From a virus: DNA of 20,024 nt. The notes under the pieces were generated by a model, which did not search any database, was not told the origin of the DNA, and worked only from the letters and a program-made list of their open reading frames with translations. A program made the position numbers and the translations under genes. This document shows positions 1 through 6,826 of this stretch, one piece after another. The stretch is from IMG/VR virus record IMGVR_UViG_3300045995_000205, positions 1-20,024 of that record; one strand, given 5' to 3'. Position 1 is the stretch's first letter; each line of letters starts with the position of its first letter.

Positions 1-593
1 TCAGTCAGGCGCATCCCTGTAGTGGTAGCGATGTCCATGCAATCCTTGAGGATCTGATCGCCACAAGCATAGACCGCATTGAACAGCTCGTCGGTGACCT
101 CGAATTCACGCTCGACTTCCGGATTCTTCCAGTCCTTCACACCGGCAGCCGGCCACTGCAATTCGGTCATGCCTTCCATCCTTGCATAAGACCAGAGAAT
201 GGACAGGATTGCCATTTCTCTATTGCCCTGGGTCTTGGCGCTGCGTTTCTTGAGGTACTGGCGCATGACCGGAAGGGTGATTTCGTACCAGGCCTTGTTT
301 CCGCACCACGCCTCGATCCGCGCGAGCTGCTTGGTGTAGCCCTTGCGGGTTTCTGCGCTCTCATAAGTTGGCAGCACGTCCGCGCGCCACTGGTCGATCG
401 CTTGCTGGACCCGGCCAATGGTTAGCGGCTTCTTGTTGTGTAGCAGATCCCATTGCTCCAGCGCCTTGACGTAATCGCTTCCAAGGCTGATCTCAGGCCC
501 ATGGGGGCGTTGATCGTATGTCCACCATGTCCACACCTGGCCGTTCTTCCCTTTGCGGGTGTGGGTGCGCAGGCGTGGCTTCTTGTTTGTCAT
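1..593 (-). CDS. int: Tyrosine-type phage integrase, N-terminal part (runs off the left edge)
   Basis: Site-specific recombinase that would integrate and excise the phage genome. The visible 197 codons hold a basic N-terminal arm-binding-like region (TRKGKNGQ near residue 14), a helical core-binding region around residues 60-150 (QQAIDQWRADVLPTYES, then KGYTKQLARIEAW), and the start of the catalytic domain. The last visible residues read IATTTGMRLT, matching the TGxRxxE box; Arg195 would be the first catalytic arginine. The remaining catalytic residues (the H-x-x-R box and the tyrosine) lie outside the window. The ATG shares an ATGA overlap with the stop of the upstream DUF4224 gene, so the two are probably translationally coupled. 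As the last gene of the leftward operon it sits where lambda int does. attP is not visible and may lie beyond the left edge. Confidence 0.9.
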   Translation of the reverse strand, partial: MTNKKPRLRTHTRKGKNGQVWTWWTYDQRPHGPEISLGSDYVKALEQWDLLHNKKPLTIGRVQQAIDQWRADVLPTYESAETRKGYTKQLARIEAWCGNKAWYEITLPVMRQYLKKRSAKTQGNREMAILSILWSYARMEGMTELQWPAAGVKDWKNPEVEREFEVTDELFNAVYACGDQILKDCMDIATTTGMRLT

Positions 594-796
594 TTCACTG
601 AACTCCAGTCAAATTCACCCGGGCCAACCACTGTACGCCCTTCGATCCAGTTTGTCGCATGCTTGGTGGTGACGATCACCCGGGCCCCATCCACGCGGTG
701 GGGAATGCCCTGCTCCTTGAGCCACTGGGCTTGCTTGCCTTGGCGTGCGTAGCCGGTAAGCCGGTGCAGGTCTGTGGATGTGAGGAATTCAGACAT
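590..796 (-). CDS. DUF4224 family protein, probable excisionase/recombination directionality factor
   Basis: A 68-residue protein matching the DUF4224 pattern: an N-terminal FLTSTDLHRLTGYARQGKQ segment followed by WLKEQGIPHRVDGARVIVT, which looks like a small winged-helix DNA-binding fold. Members of this family are typically encoded just upstream of phage tyrosine integrases, exactly as here, and are thought to act as excisionase-like or int-regulating proteins. That role is inferred from position and family, not shown by the sequence. The start is supported by an AAGGAG ribosome site about 7 bases upstream. The gene overlaps the preceding one by 8 bases and integrase by 4 bases. Confidence 0.85.
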   Translation of the reverse strand: MSEFLTSTDLHRLTGYARQGKQAQWLKEQGIPHRVDGARVIVTTKHATNWIEGRTVVGPGEFDWSSVK

Positions 797-1076
797 GGCC
801 TAGCTCCTTGCGTAGTGCTTCTCGTAAACTGCTTGTGGGTGTTATTGTGTAGCCTGCATCAAGACAGTCCAGCGCCTGCTGTGCTGCCTTGCGTAGACCA
901 TCTTGGTCGTGCATCTGTTTTGGGATAACCCCTACTTGGATGCGAACAAACCCCACTTCATAGTCGATGTGCTTCACAGGCAGCACATACGTTGTCCCTG
1001 TCAGGTCACGGAAGGTGACTTGCACATCCGGGCCTTGGACTATTCTCCCAAACTGATTAAGTCTTTCTGAGATCAC
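789..1076 (-). CDS. Hypothetical early phage protein (95 aa)
   Basis: I do not recognise this family. The product is a soluble 95-residue protein. The N-terminal half looks beta-rich (DVQVTFRDLTGTTYVLPVKH), and the C-terminal third is helical and charged (KAAQQALDCLDAGY, then LREALRKELGHV). It starts with GTG, which overlaps the stop of the previous gene as GTGA. An AGGAG ribosome site lies 8 bases upstream, supporting this start. No membrane segment, signal peptide or catalytic motif is evident. Its place between other small accessory genes of the early-left operon suggests a non-essential early function. Confidence 0.7.
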   Translation of the reverse strand: MISERLNQFGRIVQGPDVQVTFRDLTGTTYVLPVKHIDYEVGFVRIQVGVIPKQMHDQDGLRKAAQQALDCLDAGYTITPTSSLREALRKELGHV

Positions 1077-1231
1077 GATTCAAACTCCTGTCCAATCAGT
1101 GAAATGATCTGCAAGGCTTGCTCCTGCACTTGCTTCTGTAGCGCATCACGCTCACTGATAACTGCGCGGGTGTAGTCTTTGTGGGCGCGGAGATTTGCCG
1201 ATAGATTCTCAAGGTCGAGGTTAGTTGGCAC
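1073..1231 (-). CDS. Small hypothetical early protein with a coiled-coil C-terminus (52 aa)
   Basis: Function unknown. The protein is almost entirely helical and heptad-like (LENLSANLRAHKDYTRA, then ERDALQKQVQEQALQIISLI), so it may form a small coiled coil. I chose the GTG start at 1231 because GGGAG lies 6 bases upstream and the overlap with the previous gene is then only 11 bases. An in-frame ATG at 1279 would add 16 residues and give a 59-base overlap with a poorer ribosome site. The stop overlaps the next gene's GTG by 4 bases. Confidence 0.6.
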   Translation of the reverse strand: MPTNLDLENLSANLRAHKDYTRAVISERDALQKQVQEQALQIISLIGQEFES

Positions 1232-1526
1232 GATCTTCTCCCAATGCTGCACGGTCAGCGTCAAGTGCTTGCAGTTCATGGCAACGCTTGGCAGCTTCCA
1301 TAAAGCGTTCGTACCATGTATCTACGTTGTACTTCAATGTCTCAACCTCTCGGTCAGCGGCATCGAGCGCGGCGCACAGGGCGGCTCGGGCTTTGAAACT
1401 ATCAGAGTGCCGCATAGCTTTTTCTGCGACATCATCAGCGTCATCAATTGAATAGCCTGCTGCGGTAAAGCCGCACATATCTGCTGCATACGCATCAGCG
1501 AGACTTAGTAAATTTTCCTTGTTCAT
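1221..1526 (-). CDS. Hypothetical early phage protein (101 aa)
   Basis: A 101-residue mostly helical protein of unknown function. The open frame extends upstream, but the ATG at 1526 (MNKENLLSLADAYAADM) is preferred because the earlier in-frame start lies inside the preceding gene. Alanine-rich helices (KARAALCAALDAADREVETL) dominate, with a tryptophan-containing helix WYERFMEAAKRCHELQAL near the C-terminus. There is no membrane segment or recognisable catalytic motif. It follows the endonuclease-like gene after a 1-base gap and overlaps the next gene by 11 bases. Confidence 0.65.
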   Translation of the reverse strand: MNKENLLSLADAYAADMCGFTAAGYSIDDADDVAEKAMRHSDSFKARAALCAALDAADREVETLKYNVDTWYERFMEAAKRCHELQALDADRAALGEDRAN

Positions 1527-1527
1527 A

Positions 1528-2184
1528 TCAAAACCTTTGTTGTGCGGGAGTGGAAAGCGCAACATCAACAGGTACTCCCCTATAAAGGCGGCTGTAAAGC
1601 GTTTGCTTTGGAATGCCAAGCGACTCAGCCCATTGAGCAGCAGTCTTTGTCTCGCCTTGGTAGGTCAGCATCTTGTTTGTGCTTGTGTTGTTGACCTGTT
1701 CTTTTTGTGTAGACCAACGGCAATTGCCGGGGCCATACGGTAGGTCATTATTTATTCTGTCAAGAGAATGCTTTGGTGATGGCCTCGACCCCAGTTCAGC
1801 AAAAAATACTTGGAAGTCTCTCCATATTTCTGGAGGAGTACGATCTTTGTACAAGTCGTAATTCTTGTGGCTTTTATCTGTAGTCCTTCTCCACATAGCC
1901 CACCATGCGCGAAACTCCGCTGTCTCAGACATTCCGTGGGTTTTGCTATTAGAAGTTTCAGATTCCAGCTTAAAGCACCCGCAGCTTTTGGTATTGCCAG
2001 ACACTACGGATTCTCGGACTACGTTTATGGTATTTCCACAGGAGCATTGACATATGCATCTCGTCCTTTTATGTGGGACTTTCAGCACTTCTGTAACTGT
2101 GAGCCTGCCAAATACCATACCTGTTATGTCCATGCCCCACTTCTTTTCTATTGCCAGCGGCAGGATGGTTTCTTTAATGGTCAT
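1528..2184 (-). CDS. Endonuclease-like protein with Cys cluster and C-terminal HTH (AP2/HNH-like phage family)
   Basis: A 218-residue protein of the kind often annotated as an AP2-domain or HNH-like phage protein. Three parts are visible. A cysteine cluster lies at residues 43, 45, 47, 49, 68 and 70 (CICQCSCG ... SCGC), probably zinc-binding. A central core at 139-166 (HSLDRINNDLPYGPGNCRW, then KEQVNN) matches the signature of this group. A C-terminal helix-turn-helix at about 173-205 (TYQGETKTAAQWAESLGI, then SRLYRG) resembles NUMOD/HTH modules of homing endonucleases. The frame is open further upstream, but the ATG at 2184 shares ATGA with the preceding stop and has GGAG upstream. A homing or selfish-gene role is inference; no experiment-like evidence is in the sequence. 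Confidence 0.75.
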   Translation of the reverse strand: MTIKETILPLAIEKKWGMDITGMVFGRLTVTEVLKVPHKRTRCICQCSCGNTINVVRESVVSGNTKSCGCFKLESETSNSKTHGMSETAEFRAWWAMWRRTTDKSHKNYDLYKDRTPPEIWRDFQVFFAELGSRPSPKHSLDRINNDLPYGPGNCRWSTQKEQVNNTSTNKMLTYQGETKTAAQWAESLGIPKQTLYSRLYRGVPVDVALSTPAQQRF

Positions 2185-2606
2185 CCTTCGATCACTCCAG
2201 CATCCATGCGCCTTAGAACTTCCGTCATAGCCTTTTGCATTTGCAGCGGCGTCTGATTGGCCACCAGGTCTTCGTGCAGATCCAGGCAGGGAGGTATATC
2301 CATCAGTGCTGGTCCGTCGAAGCCCCATCTTCCAGTGCGCACGCGGCGTTCCTTGCAGCGGATCAATGCATCCCTCGCACGAATAGCAGTCTCCCGCACA
2401 AGCGGATCGATCTTCTCTGCGCAGACCATCGCGACATTGACAACGGCAGCGACGGTATGGAAGTCGTCATCTGATCCTTTGCCGGTCTTCATGGACTCAT
2501 AGCTCACGCGAACGGGTAAGTTCAGGCGAAGTTGCTCGTCGTCGTCGAAGGGCTTGACGCGGTTCACGGCCTTGAACATGCTCATCGGGTCGGCCGGGTA
2601 TCTCAT
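2181..2606 (-). CDS. Hypothetical early phage protein (141 aa)
   Basis: Function unknown. The product is soluble and largely helical. An acidic patch (KPFDDDEQLRLNLPVRVSYE) is followed by a long helical stretch (HTVAAVVNVAMVCAEKIDP ... ETAIRARDALIRCKERR) and a conserved-looking C-terminal segment LDLHEDLVANQTPLQMQKAM. The frame is open upstream to 2657, but the ATG at 2606 is preferred: it makes an ATGA overlap with the preceding stop and has GGAGG 5 bases upstream. I have a general impression of similar proteins in betaproteobacterial phages but cannot name a family. Confidence 0.75.
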   Translation of the reverse strand: MRYPADPMSMFKAVNRVKPFDDDEQLRLNLPVRVSYESMKTGKGSDDDFHTVAAVVNVAMVCAEKIDPLVRETAIRARDALIRCKERRVRTGRWGFDGPALMDIPPCLDLHEDLVANQTPLQMQKAMTEVLRRMDAGVIEG

Positions 2607-2839
2607 GCTGTCCTCCATCCGCTCTTGCCATCCCAGTACACCAGCGCGGTCTGCCATGCGTCAGCGGTGGCAATGCGCAGCTTGGCGCGTCCTTCTGGAT
2701 ATGCGAGCTCTACCAGTTGCACGGCTGCAACCTGGATGGCCTGGTCATCCACTGCATCGATGTCGAAGCGCAGCAGGTCCTTCCAAGCACCGGAAGTATT
2801 GAGCTGCAGCTTGACCATTCGGGGTTCAGTGTTTGGCAT
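2603..2839 (-). CDS. Small hypothetical early protein (78 aa)
   Basis: A 78-residue protein of unknown function. It looks like a small alpha/beta protein: strand-like MVKLQLNTSG and WKDLLRFDID, a helix VDDQAIQVAAVQLVELA, then strand-like AKLRIATADAWQTALVYWDG. The regular pattern suggests one compact domain. It begins 3 bases after the preceding gene ends, and its stop overlaps the next gene as ATGA. No transmembrane segment or catalytic residues stand out. Confidence 0.7.
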   Translation of the reverse strand: MPNTEPRMVKLQLNTSGAWKDLLRFDIDAVDDQAIQVAAVQLVELAYPEGRAKLRIATADAWQTALVYWDGKSGWRTA

Positions 2840-2842
2840 GCC

Positions 2843-3133
2843 TTACCCCTGCAGCCGGTGGCGCACCACGGTCGGGAAAGGGTTGTGCGCAGCCGGGCCA
2901 TCGCTGTGCGGAATGCCGCGCAGATCATCGGGCGGCGTCTCCAGAAAGTTGGAGCGGTCCTGGCCGGTCAGCTTCAAATACTCATTTTCGACCTTGGCGG
3001 TGTCTACCATCACCGATGCAACCATAGCGATTGCCTTGGCGCGCTCGATGTCCATCGGCTTGTCTTTGTTACGCAGATCCGCGAGCGTGTCCATAAGCGA
3101 CTGGCGCACCTGGTCAATGTGGGGGCTAGGCAT
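2843..3133 (-). CDS. Conserved small phage protein (MPSPHIDQVRQSL... type, 96 aa)
   Basis: The N-terminal 60 residues (IDQVRQSLMDTLADLRNKD, then PMDIERAKAIAMVASVMVDT and AKVENEYLKLTG) match a small helical family commonly seen in the early regions of proteobacterial phages, usually annotated hypothetical or putative regulatory. It would be a two- or three-helix domain. The C-terminal 30 residues are proline- and histidine-rich and look disordered. The ATG at 3133 has GGAGG 6 bases upstream; that site lies inside the last codons of the endonuclease gene, which it overlaps by 8 bases. The molecular role is unknown. Confidence 0.75.
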   Translation of the reverse strand: MPSPHIDQVRQSLMDTLADLRNKDKPMDIERAKAIAMVASVMVDTAKVENEYLKLTGQDRSNFLETPPDDLRGIPHSDGPAAHNPFPTVVRHRLQG

Positions 3134-3794
3134 TCTGTTCCTCCTTAATACGGTTTACTTGTCTAGTGATGGCACCCTTGAGCTGGTACAGCTTCATCAG
3201 CTCAGGGTCCGTTTTCCAATAGTTGTTGCGCAGCGCGTTCTCTTTCATGCTGATGCACTCCAACTTGTCGGCGGTGATTTCTTCCAGGATGGTGGTTTTC
3301 ATACCGGCCTTGAAGGTGATGACATGGCGCGCAGGGATCGAGCCATTGGCTTCCTTCCAGACCAGGCGGTGAACGCCTTCCCAGTTCAGTCCACCGTTGT
3401 TGCCTTCGCGGATCTTGCGCGTTAGGTAGCCATCGGTGTTCAGCTTGTGCGACCCTAAAGGCATCCAGTTCGGCGGCCTCTGGCCCTTCATAAAACTGGT
3501 GGAGCTCGTCTTGCCTGGAAATTTCAGTCCTGTACACCATGGCTTTTCACCGGGGCGAAAGCGCATTCCGTTGTCGCGCTTTCCATCTAGCTGTCCACCA
3601 AGTGCTTTTAAATACTCAGGCGATTTTTTAACGCCCAATTTGTTTGCAATGCCCCACACAGACTTCTCTGTGTGGCGTCCAAGGATCCGGATGATTTCGG
3701 AGTTTTTGGTATTGGGGTAGAGCTGGACTACCAGCGCCTTCTCGGCCTCAGTCCAGAAAATCTTTGGCGGCAGGATTCCGCGACTCTTAGTCAT
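3126..3794 (-). CDS. HNH endonuclease (homing-type, free-standing)
   Basis: A 222-residue protein. Residues about 12-55 form a Myb/HTH-like DNA-binding region (FWTEAEKALVVQLYPN, then SEIIRILGRHTEKSVWGIA). The nuclease core at about 112-190 reads GYLTRKIRE ... HRLVWKEANGSIPARHV, followed by KLECISMKENALRNN. His142, Asn150 and His157 sit where the HNH_3-type family has its metal-binding and catalytic positions. Such proteins cleave DNA and are often mobile in phage genomes. The ATG shares ATGA with the stop of the YqaJ gene, so it is embedded in the operon without disturbing it. Whether it is an active homing enzyme or domesticated cannot be told from the sequence. Confidence 0.85.
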   Translation of the reverse strand: MTKSRGILPPKIFWTEAEKALVVQLYPNTKNSEIIRILGRHTEKSVWGIANKLGVKKSPEYLKALGGQLDGKRDNGMRFRPGEKPWCTGLKFPGKTSSTSFMKGQRPPNWMPLGSHKLNTDGYLTRKIREGNNGGLNWEGVHRLVWKEANGSIPARHVITFKAGMKTTILEEITADKLECISMKENALRNNYWKTDPELMKLYQLKGAITRQVNRIKEEQNA

Positions 3795-5386
3795 GCTGGC
3801 ACACAGATGCTGGAAATGTGATCGATCAGGGCCGCGCAGATCCGCGGGAAGTCTGCTTCGTGGTACAGCTTTGCAGCACCGGCAGTGCCAGCAGGCTCAA
3901 ACCCCAACGTGGTCAGAAAGTCAGCGGTCAGTGTGAAACCCAGACGCTCGGCAATCTTGCCCAGCTTGAGCTCAGGTGCAGCGCCAGGCTTAGGTTTTGG
4001 CGCGTAAGTTGCGTTGAACTGCTCCATGCTCACCGGCAGATTGCCGTGCATGACCATCACAGGCTTTGCGGCTGCAGTCTGCTTTGCTGCTTCCTCTTCC
4101 AGCTTGGCATTGATGGCTGCTTGGTGCTCTGCAATGCGACTCTTGACTACCAACTGGAAGTCATCAGCAGGCTTGAGCACCAGCTGGGCCAGATCCGCAA
4201 ACAGCACAGCATGTGTGGCCGGCATTGAATTCAGGTTGATCTGGATGCGGTCGGCAATGGCATTGGCCTCGATCTTGGCGTTGGCCAGCGTGGTGGCCAC
4301 AGCATCTCGCACGCTGTCAATAGTGCGCTTGCCCTTCACCGCACCACCAAAGTCTGCCTGCACAAATGGCATATAAGGTTTGCCGATCCGTACGTTCAGA
4401 TTAGCAACGTGGTCGGCGAGTACCTTCTGGCTTTCTTGGACTATCTCCATGCGCACAGCATCCTTGCGCGCCTTCACCAGCTTATCGAGCTCTAGCCGCG
4501 TACGGCGCGCCTCGGCTGCAATGTCATCGATGGCCTTGAACAGTTCATCGATGGTGCTGGTCTGGCTCAGTGCATGCTGCTTGGCGGCTGCCAGGCGTTC
4601 TTCAACTTCAGCGCACCACTTGACCGACTTCTCAGCATCTGCAAAGTCTTGGTCAGTGGATAGTTCACGGTTCACATTGCTGATGGCAGCCATGGCAGTG
4701 GCCTTGAACTCTGCCAGGTTGCTGGCGGTAACCATGCCGGTGACCTCGATGCGCAGCGCGGGCAGCTGGTCAGGCGTATGACCGACATGCTCCACCTTCT
4801 TTTCTTCCGGCTTGAATCCCACCAGGTCAATGCTGAACTGCTCCCAGCCTGCAATGATCTTGGCGCGCAGCTCCAGATCGGGGTAATACCAGCAGTGACA
4901 TTCCTCCACCAGGTCATCACCATCCCACTTGCTAGCCATGAACATGCAGTCCTCTGCACCCGACACCATGAGTTGCTGTTCCATCTGGATACGGTACTGC
5001 AGCGGTAGGATGTCACCCATCTGCAGGATCTGCTTGAGCTCAGCATTCAGCGTCTTGTGTTCGAAGATCTTGTCTTCGCCCATAGTGCAGCCATCGAAGC
5101 TGGCGCTGTAGACGCCCATCGATCCGACGATGGGGTAAAGGTCTTCCTTCATTATCGACTCAGCCAGTGGCCGGGCCAGTGCTTCGAAGCGGTGGCCAGC
5201 GTCAAACAGTCGCTGGGTTCCTGCGTCTATTTCCTCAGTCATGCCAGTGTGCAGTTCTTTCAGCAGCTGGCTGCGCGACTTGTACGCAGACACGCCCATC
5301 ATTGCTGGCGCATCAGATGCGTTGAAATGGTTCTTTCGGTAGGCGTGCCACTCGGGGCTTCCTTGGGTGAGGTTGTGGAGTTTCAT
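3791..5386 (-). CDS. YqaJ-family (lambda exo/RecE-like) recombination exonuclease with long C-terminal extension
   Basis: A 5'-3' exonuclease that would resect double-strand DNA ends for the annealing protein encoded just before it. The YqaJ nuclease domain occupies residues 1-190: it opens with QGSPEWHAYRKNHFNASDAP and carries the PD-(D/E)XK residues Glu68, Asp98 (SFDGCT) and Glu109-x-Lys111 (FEHKT), then YRIQMEQQLMVSG. From about residue 210 to 320 a charged coiled-coil region (TDQDFADAEKSVKWCAEVEE, then TIDELFKAIDDIAAEARR) resembles DUF1351-type sequences. A further C-terminal small domain follows (KLGKIAERLGFTLTADFLTT). At 531 residues it is about twice the size of lambda Exo. It starts 3 bases after bet ends, so the two form a recombination pair. 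Confidence 0.92.
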   Translation of the reverse strand: MKLHNLTQGSPEWHAYRKNHFNASDAPAMMGVSAYKSRSQLLKELHTGMTEEIDAGTQRLFDAGHRFEALARPLAESIMKEDLYPIVGSMGVYSASFDGCTMGEDKIFEHKTLNAELKQILQMGDILPLQYRIQMEQQLMVSGAEDCMFMASKWDGDDLVEECHCWYYPDLELRAKIIAGWEQFSIDLVGFKPEEKKVEHVGHTPDQLPALRIEVTGMVTASNLAEFKATAMAAISNVNRELSTDQDFADAEKSVKWCAEVEERLAAAKQHALSQTSTIDELFKAIDDIAAEARRTRLELDKLVKARKDAVRMEIVQESQKVLADHVANLNVRIGKPYMPFVQADFGGAVKGKRTIDSVRDAVATTLANAKIEANAIADRIQINLNSMPATHAVLFADLAQLVLKPADDFQLVVKSRIAEHQAAINAKLEEEAAKQTAAAKPVMVMHGNLPVSMEQFNATYAPKPKPGAAPELKLGKIAERLGFTLTADFLTTLGFEPAGTAGAAKLYHEADFPRICAALIDHISSICVPA

Positions 5387-5389
5387 GGT

Positions 5390-6148
5390 TTACTCTGCGT
5401 CGATGGTTTCGGGGGTTACGGTTGCCTTCAGGATTTCGATGTGCTCTTCAGACAATTGGGCTTTGCTGGAGATCGTGAAAATGATGTCGCCGGCAGTCTT
5501 GCGGCCGGACTCAATCAACTTGCGCCAGGCTGGCAAGTTCTTGGCGAAGTCTTCATCGCTGTATAACGGCAGGGCCTTTGCTGTGATCTCGCCAGTTTCG
5601 GGGTTGATCTGCTTCATGGCTGGCGCCTGGCTCTCGATGAGTCGCTCGGCTTCATCCGCGTCATAGATGCCACCAAATCCAAAGGCGATGCGCGCGCACT
5701 GGATCATTGCCTTGTGGCGCAACATTCGCTTGGGGTGAGACTGCCAAGGTCCGTTGCGGCCATTGACAGCAGGGCGTGAGCACTCTTCCATCCACTCGGT
5801 TACCTTGATCGGGTGGGCCCGGTCTTTGCGGTGGATGATGCAAGTGCAGCTGTCTGCATCCTGCTCGAAGTCCATACCGTCAAACTGCGCGTTGCTGTTG
5901 ATGATGCGGGTCCAACCATCAACACCGACTACCGGAACAATGCCACCCTTGTCCGGAAACGCATAAATTTCCTTAGTCCAGGGATTCAGCTTGTACTGGC
6001 CGGCTACGATCAGCAGTGCGCTGAGCTGGGCGTCGGTGACGTCGCCTTTGAATGCTGTGGCTTTCAGCACGTTGTAGAGCTCTTCGCTCTGGGGAAGATC
6101 GAAACGAGTGGCCAGCTCGTTGATCTGTGTGGTGATCAGATTGCTCAT
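5390..6148 (-). CDS. bet: Bet/RecT-type single-strand annealing protein
   Basis: A 252-residue recombinase that anneals complementary single-stranded DNA and works with the adjacent YqaJ exonuclease. The core reads LSALLIVAGQYKLNPWTKEI, then GIVPVVGVDGWTRIIN and MLRHKAMIQCARIAFGFGGI, which is the characteristic Red-beta/RecT family pattern. The C-terminal 80 residues are less conserved and may contact the exonuclease or host SSB, as in lambda Beta; that is family knowledge. The ATG at 6148 is preceded by a GAAAGAGA ribosome site. It is the first large gene of the early-left operon, after three small genes. Confidence 0.93.
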   Translation of the reverse strand: MSNLITTQINELATRFDLPQSEELYNVLKATAFKGDVTDAQLSALLIVAGQYKLNPWTKEIYAFPDKGGIVPVVGVDGWTRIINSNAQFDGMDFEQDADSCTCIIHRKDRAHPIKVTEWMEECSRPAVNGRNGPWQSHPKRMLRHKAMIQCARIAFGFGGIYDADEAERLIESQAPAMKQINPETGEITAKALPLYSDEDFAKNLPAWRKLIESGRKTAGDIIFTISSKAQLSEEHIEILKATVTPETIDAE

Positions 6149-6166
6149 GGATCTCTTTCAGGTGGG

Positions 6167-6256
6167 TTAAAGGGTGTTCGTGGCCATACGCCACGCGGTC
6201 TTGATGGAATAGCCGCGGCGCAGCCAGTACCAGAAGTTCTTGAATTGCTCTATCAC
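6167..6256 (-). CDS. 29-residue basic/aromatic micro-protein, GTG start
   Basis: A very short gene between the 57-aa protein and bet. Its GTG at 6256 overlaps the upstream stop as GTGA, with GGAG about 8 bases upstream. The product is rich in Trp and Arg, including FWYWLRRGYSIKTAWRMA, ending with a TAA 18 bases before the bet ATG. I recall similar tiny proteins (WRRRGYS..TAWR..) in phages of Betaproteobacteria, so I judge it real rather than a chance frame; this is memory, not a search. It could be a membrane-surface peptide or a partner of Bet. Function unknown. Confidence 0.65.
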   Translation of the reverse strand: MIEQFKNFWYWLRRGYSIKTAWRMATNTL

Positions 6257-6426
6257 TGGAAGACTCCAGATACAAATCCGACCAGGCAGAGCACAGCAAA
6301 TGCGACCATCAAAAGGTCAGCCGCATGCCAGGGGGGTGTTTGGTCGACTGGCTCACCGAGCGGGTCGAAGTTGACCCGGTAGCACGTGCAGCTGCGGCCT
6401 TGATTGCAATCACCGTGGCAGCTCAT
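6253..6426 (-). CDS. Small single-pass membrane protein with N-terminal Cys cluster (57 aa)
   Basis: A 57-residue protein with a short cysteine-rich head (MSCHGDCNQGRSCTCYR; Cys3, 7, 13, 15) and one hydrophobic C-terminal helix (ADLLMVAFAVLCLVGFVSGV). It is probably an inner-membrane protein. The frame is open much further upstream, but the ATG at 6426 is clearly preferred: it overlaps the stop of the preceding gene as ATGA, and the longer reading would be antisense-like arginine-rich sequence nested in that gene. The function is not recognisable; small membrane proteins in early phage operons may inhibit host or superinfecting-phage functions, but that is speculation here. Confidence 0.7.
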   Translation of the reverse strand: MSCHGDCNQGRSCTCYRVNFDPLGEPVDQTPPWHAADLLMVAFAVLCLVGFVSGVFQ

Positions 6427-6761
6427 GCTTCGCACCTGGAGTCTTCCCAACGGTCGGCAGCAATGTCCGCGCGATCGTCGTCTGCAGCTTCTTCCATGTT
6501 CTCGAGGGCTTTTTCTTCGATGGTGGCAACCAGGTCGGAGCCAAGAACTTCGGCGATGTCCACGCCTTCGACCAGCGCCCACACCAGCTCGATGGTTGCA
6601 GCGCAGCCGGGCTCGTCGTAAGTGGCACGCTCGGCCTCTTCGTATTCCAGGTGGCACTCGATGACGAGACCCTTTTCGGTCTCGTATTCGTACTTGTACA
6701 GACCCTTGAGGTCTGCGGCTACGGGCTTGTAGCCGGTAGACCAGATCGCTTTGCTTGGCAT
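6423..6761 (-). CDS. Acidic hypothetical protein, first gene of the early-left operon (112 aa)
   Basis: Function unknown. The N-terminal part looks beta-rich (AIWSTGYKPVAADLKGLYKY, then KGLVIECHLEYEEAERA), and the C-terminal third is strongly acidic and helical (ALENMEEAADDDRADIAADR). The ATG at 6761 has AGGAG upstream at good spacing; a GTG two codons earlier overlaps that ribosome site and is less likely. As the first gene after the leftward early promoter it occupies the position of lambda N, but it is acidic, lacks an arginine-rich RNA-binding N-terminus and does not look like an N-type antiterminator. No membrane segment is present. Confidence 0.75.
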   Translation of the reverse strand: MPSKAIWSTGYKPVAADLKGLYKYEYETEKGLVIECHLEYEEAERATYDEPGCAATIELVWALVEGVDIAEVLGSDLVATIEEKALENMEEAADDDRADIAADRWEDSRCEA

Positions 6762-6797
6762 CTTCACTCCTATGCAACGGGGTGCTGCGTTGGAATT

Positions 6798-6826
6798 AAT
6801 GTAATCCCAAAAATGGGATTAGTAAA
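6798..6826 (-). promoter_or_regulatory. Candidate leftward early promoter (pL analogue)
   Basis: On the minus strand a TTTACT -35 (6826-6821) and a TACATT -10 (6803-6798) are separated by 17 bases. Each matches the sigma70 consensus at 4 of 6 positions. The spacer is almost exactly filled by a perfect operator palindrome, which is the expected geometry for a repressor-controlled promoter. It would drive all genes from 6761 leftward through integrase. The start of transcription would fall near 6791. Confidence 0.6.
6802..6821. promoter_or_regulatory. Repressor operator OL1 (perfect 8-bp palindrome arms)
   Basis: The 20-base site TAATCCCAAAAATGGGATTA has two perfect 8-base arms (TAATCCCA and TGGGATTA) around an AAAA spacer. 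It lies between the -35 and -10 of the leftward promoter. The same half-site TGGGATTA recurs in the neighbouring site and beside the cro-like gene, so it is very probably the phage repressor's target. Confidence 0.8.

Noticed and set aside
1810-2256. A 148-codon plus-strand open frame
   Set aside because: Antisense to the endonuclease-like gene, which has clear family motifs in its own frame.
2532-3425. A 297-codon plus-strand open frame
   Set aside because: It runs opposite four well-supported, tightly coupled minus-strand genes that have good ribosome sites; its product has no protein-like pattern.
6427-6777. The upstream part of the long frame ending at 6253
   Set aside because: It lies inside the 112-aa gene in another frame and encodes an Arg-rich, low-quality sequence; the gene starts at 6426.
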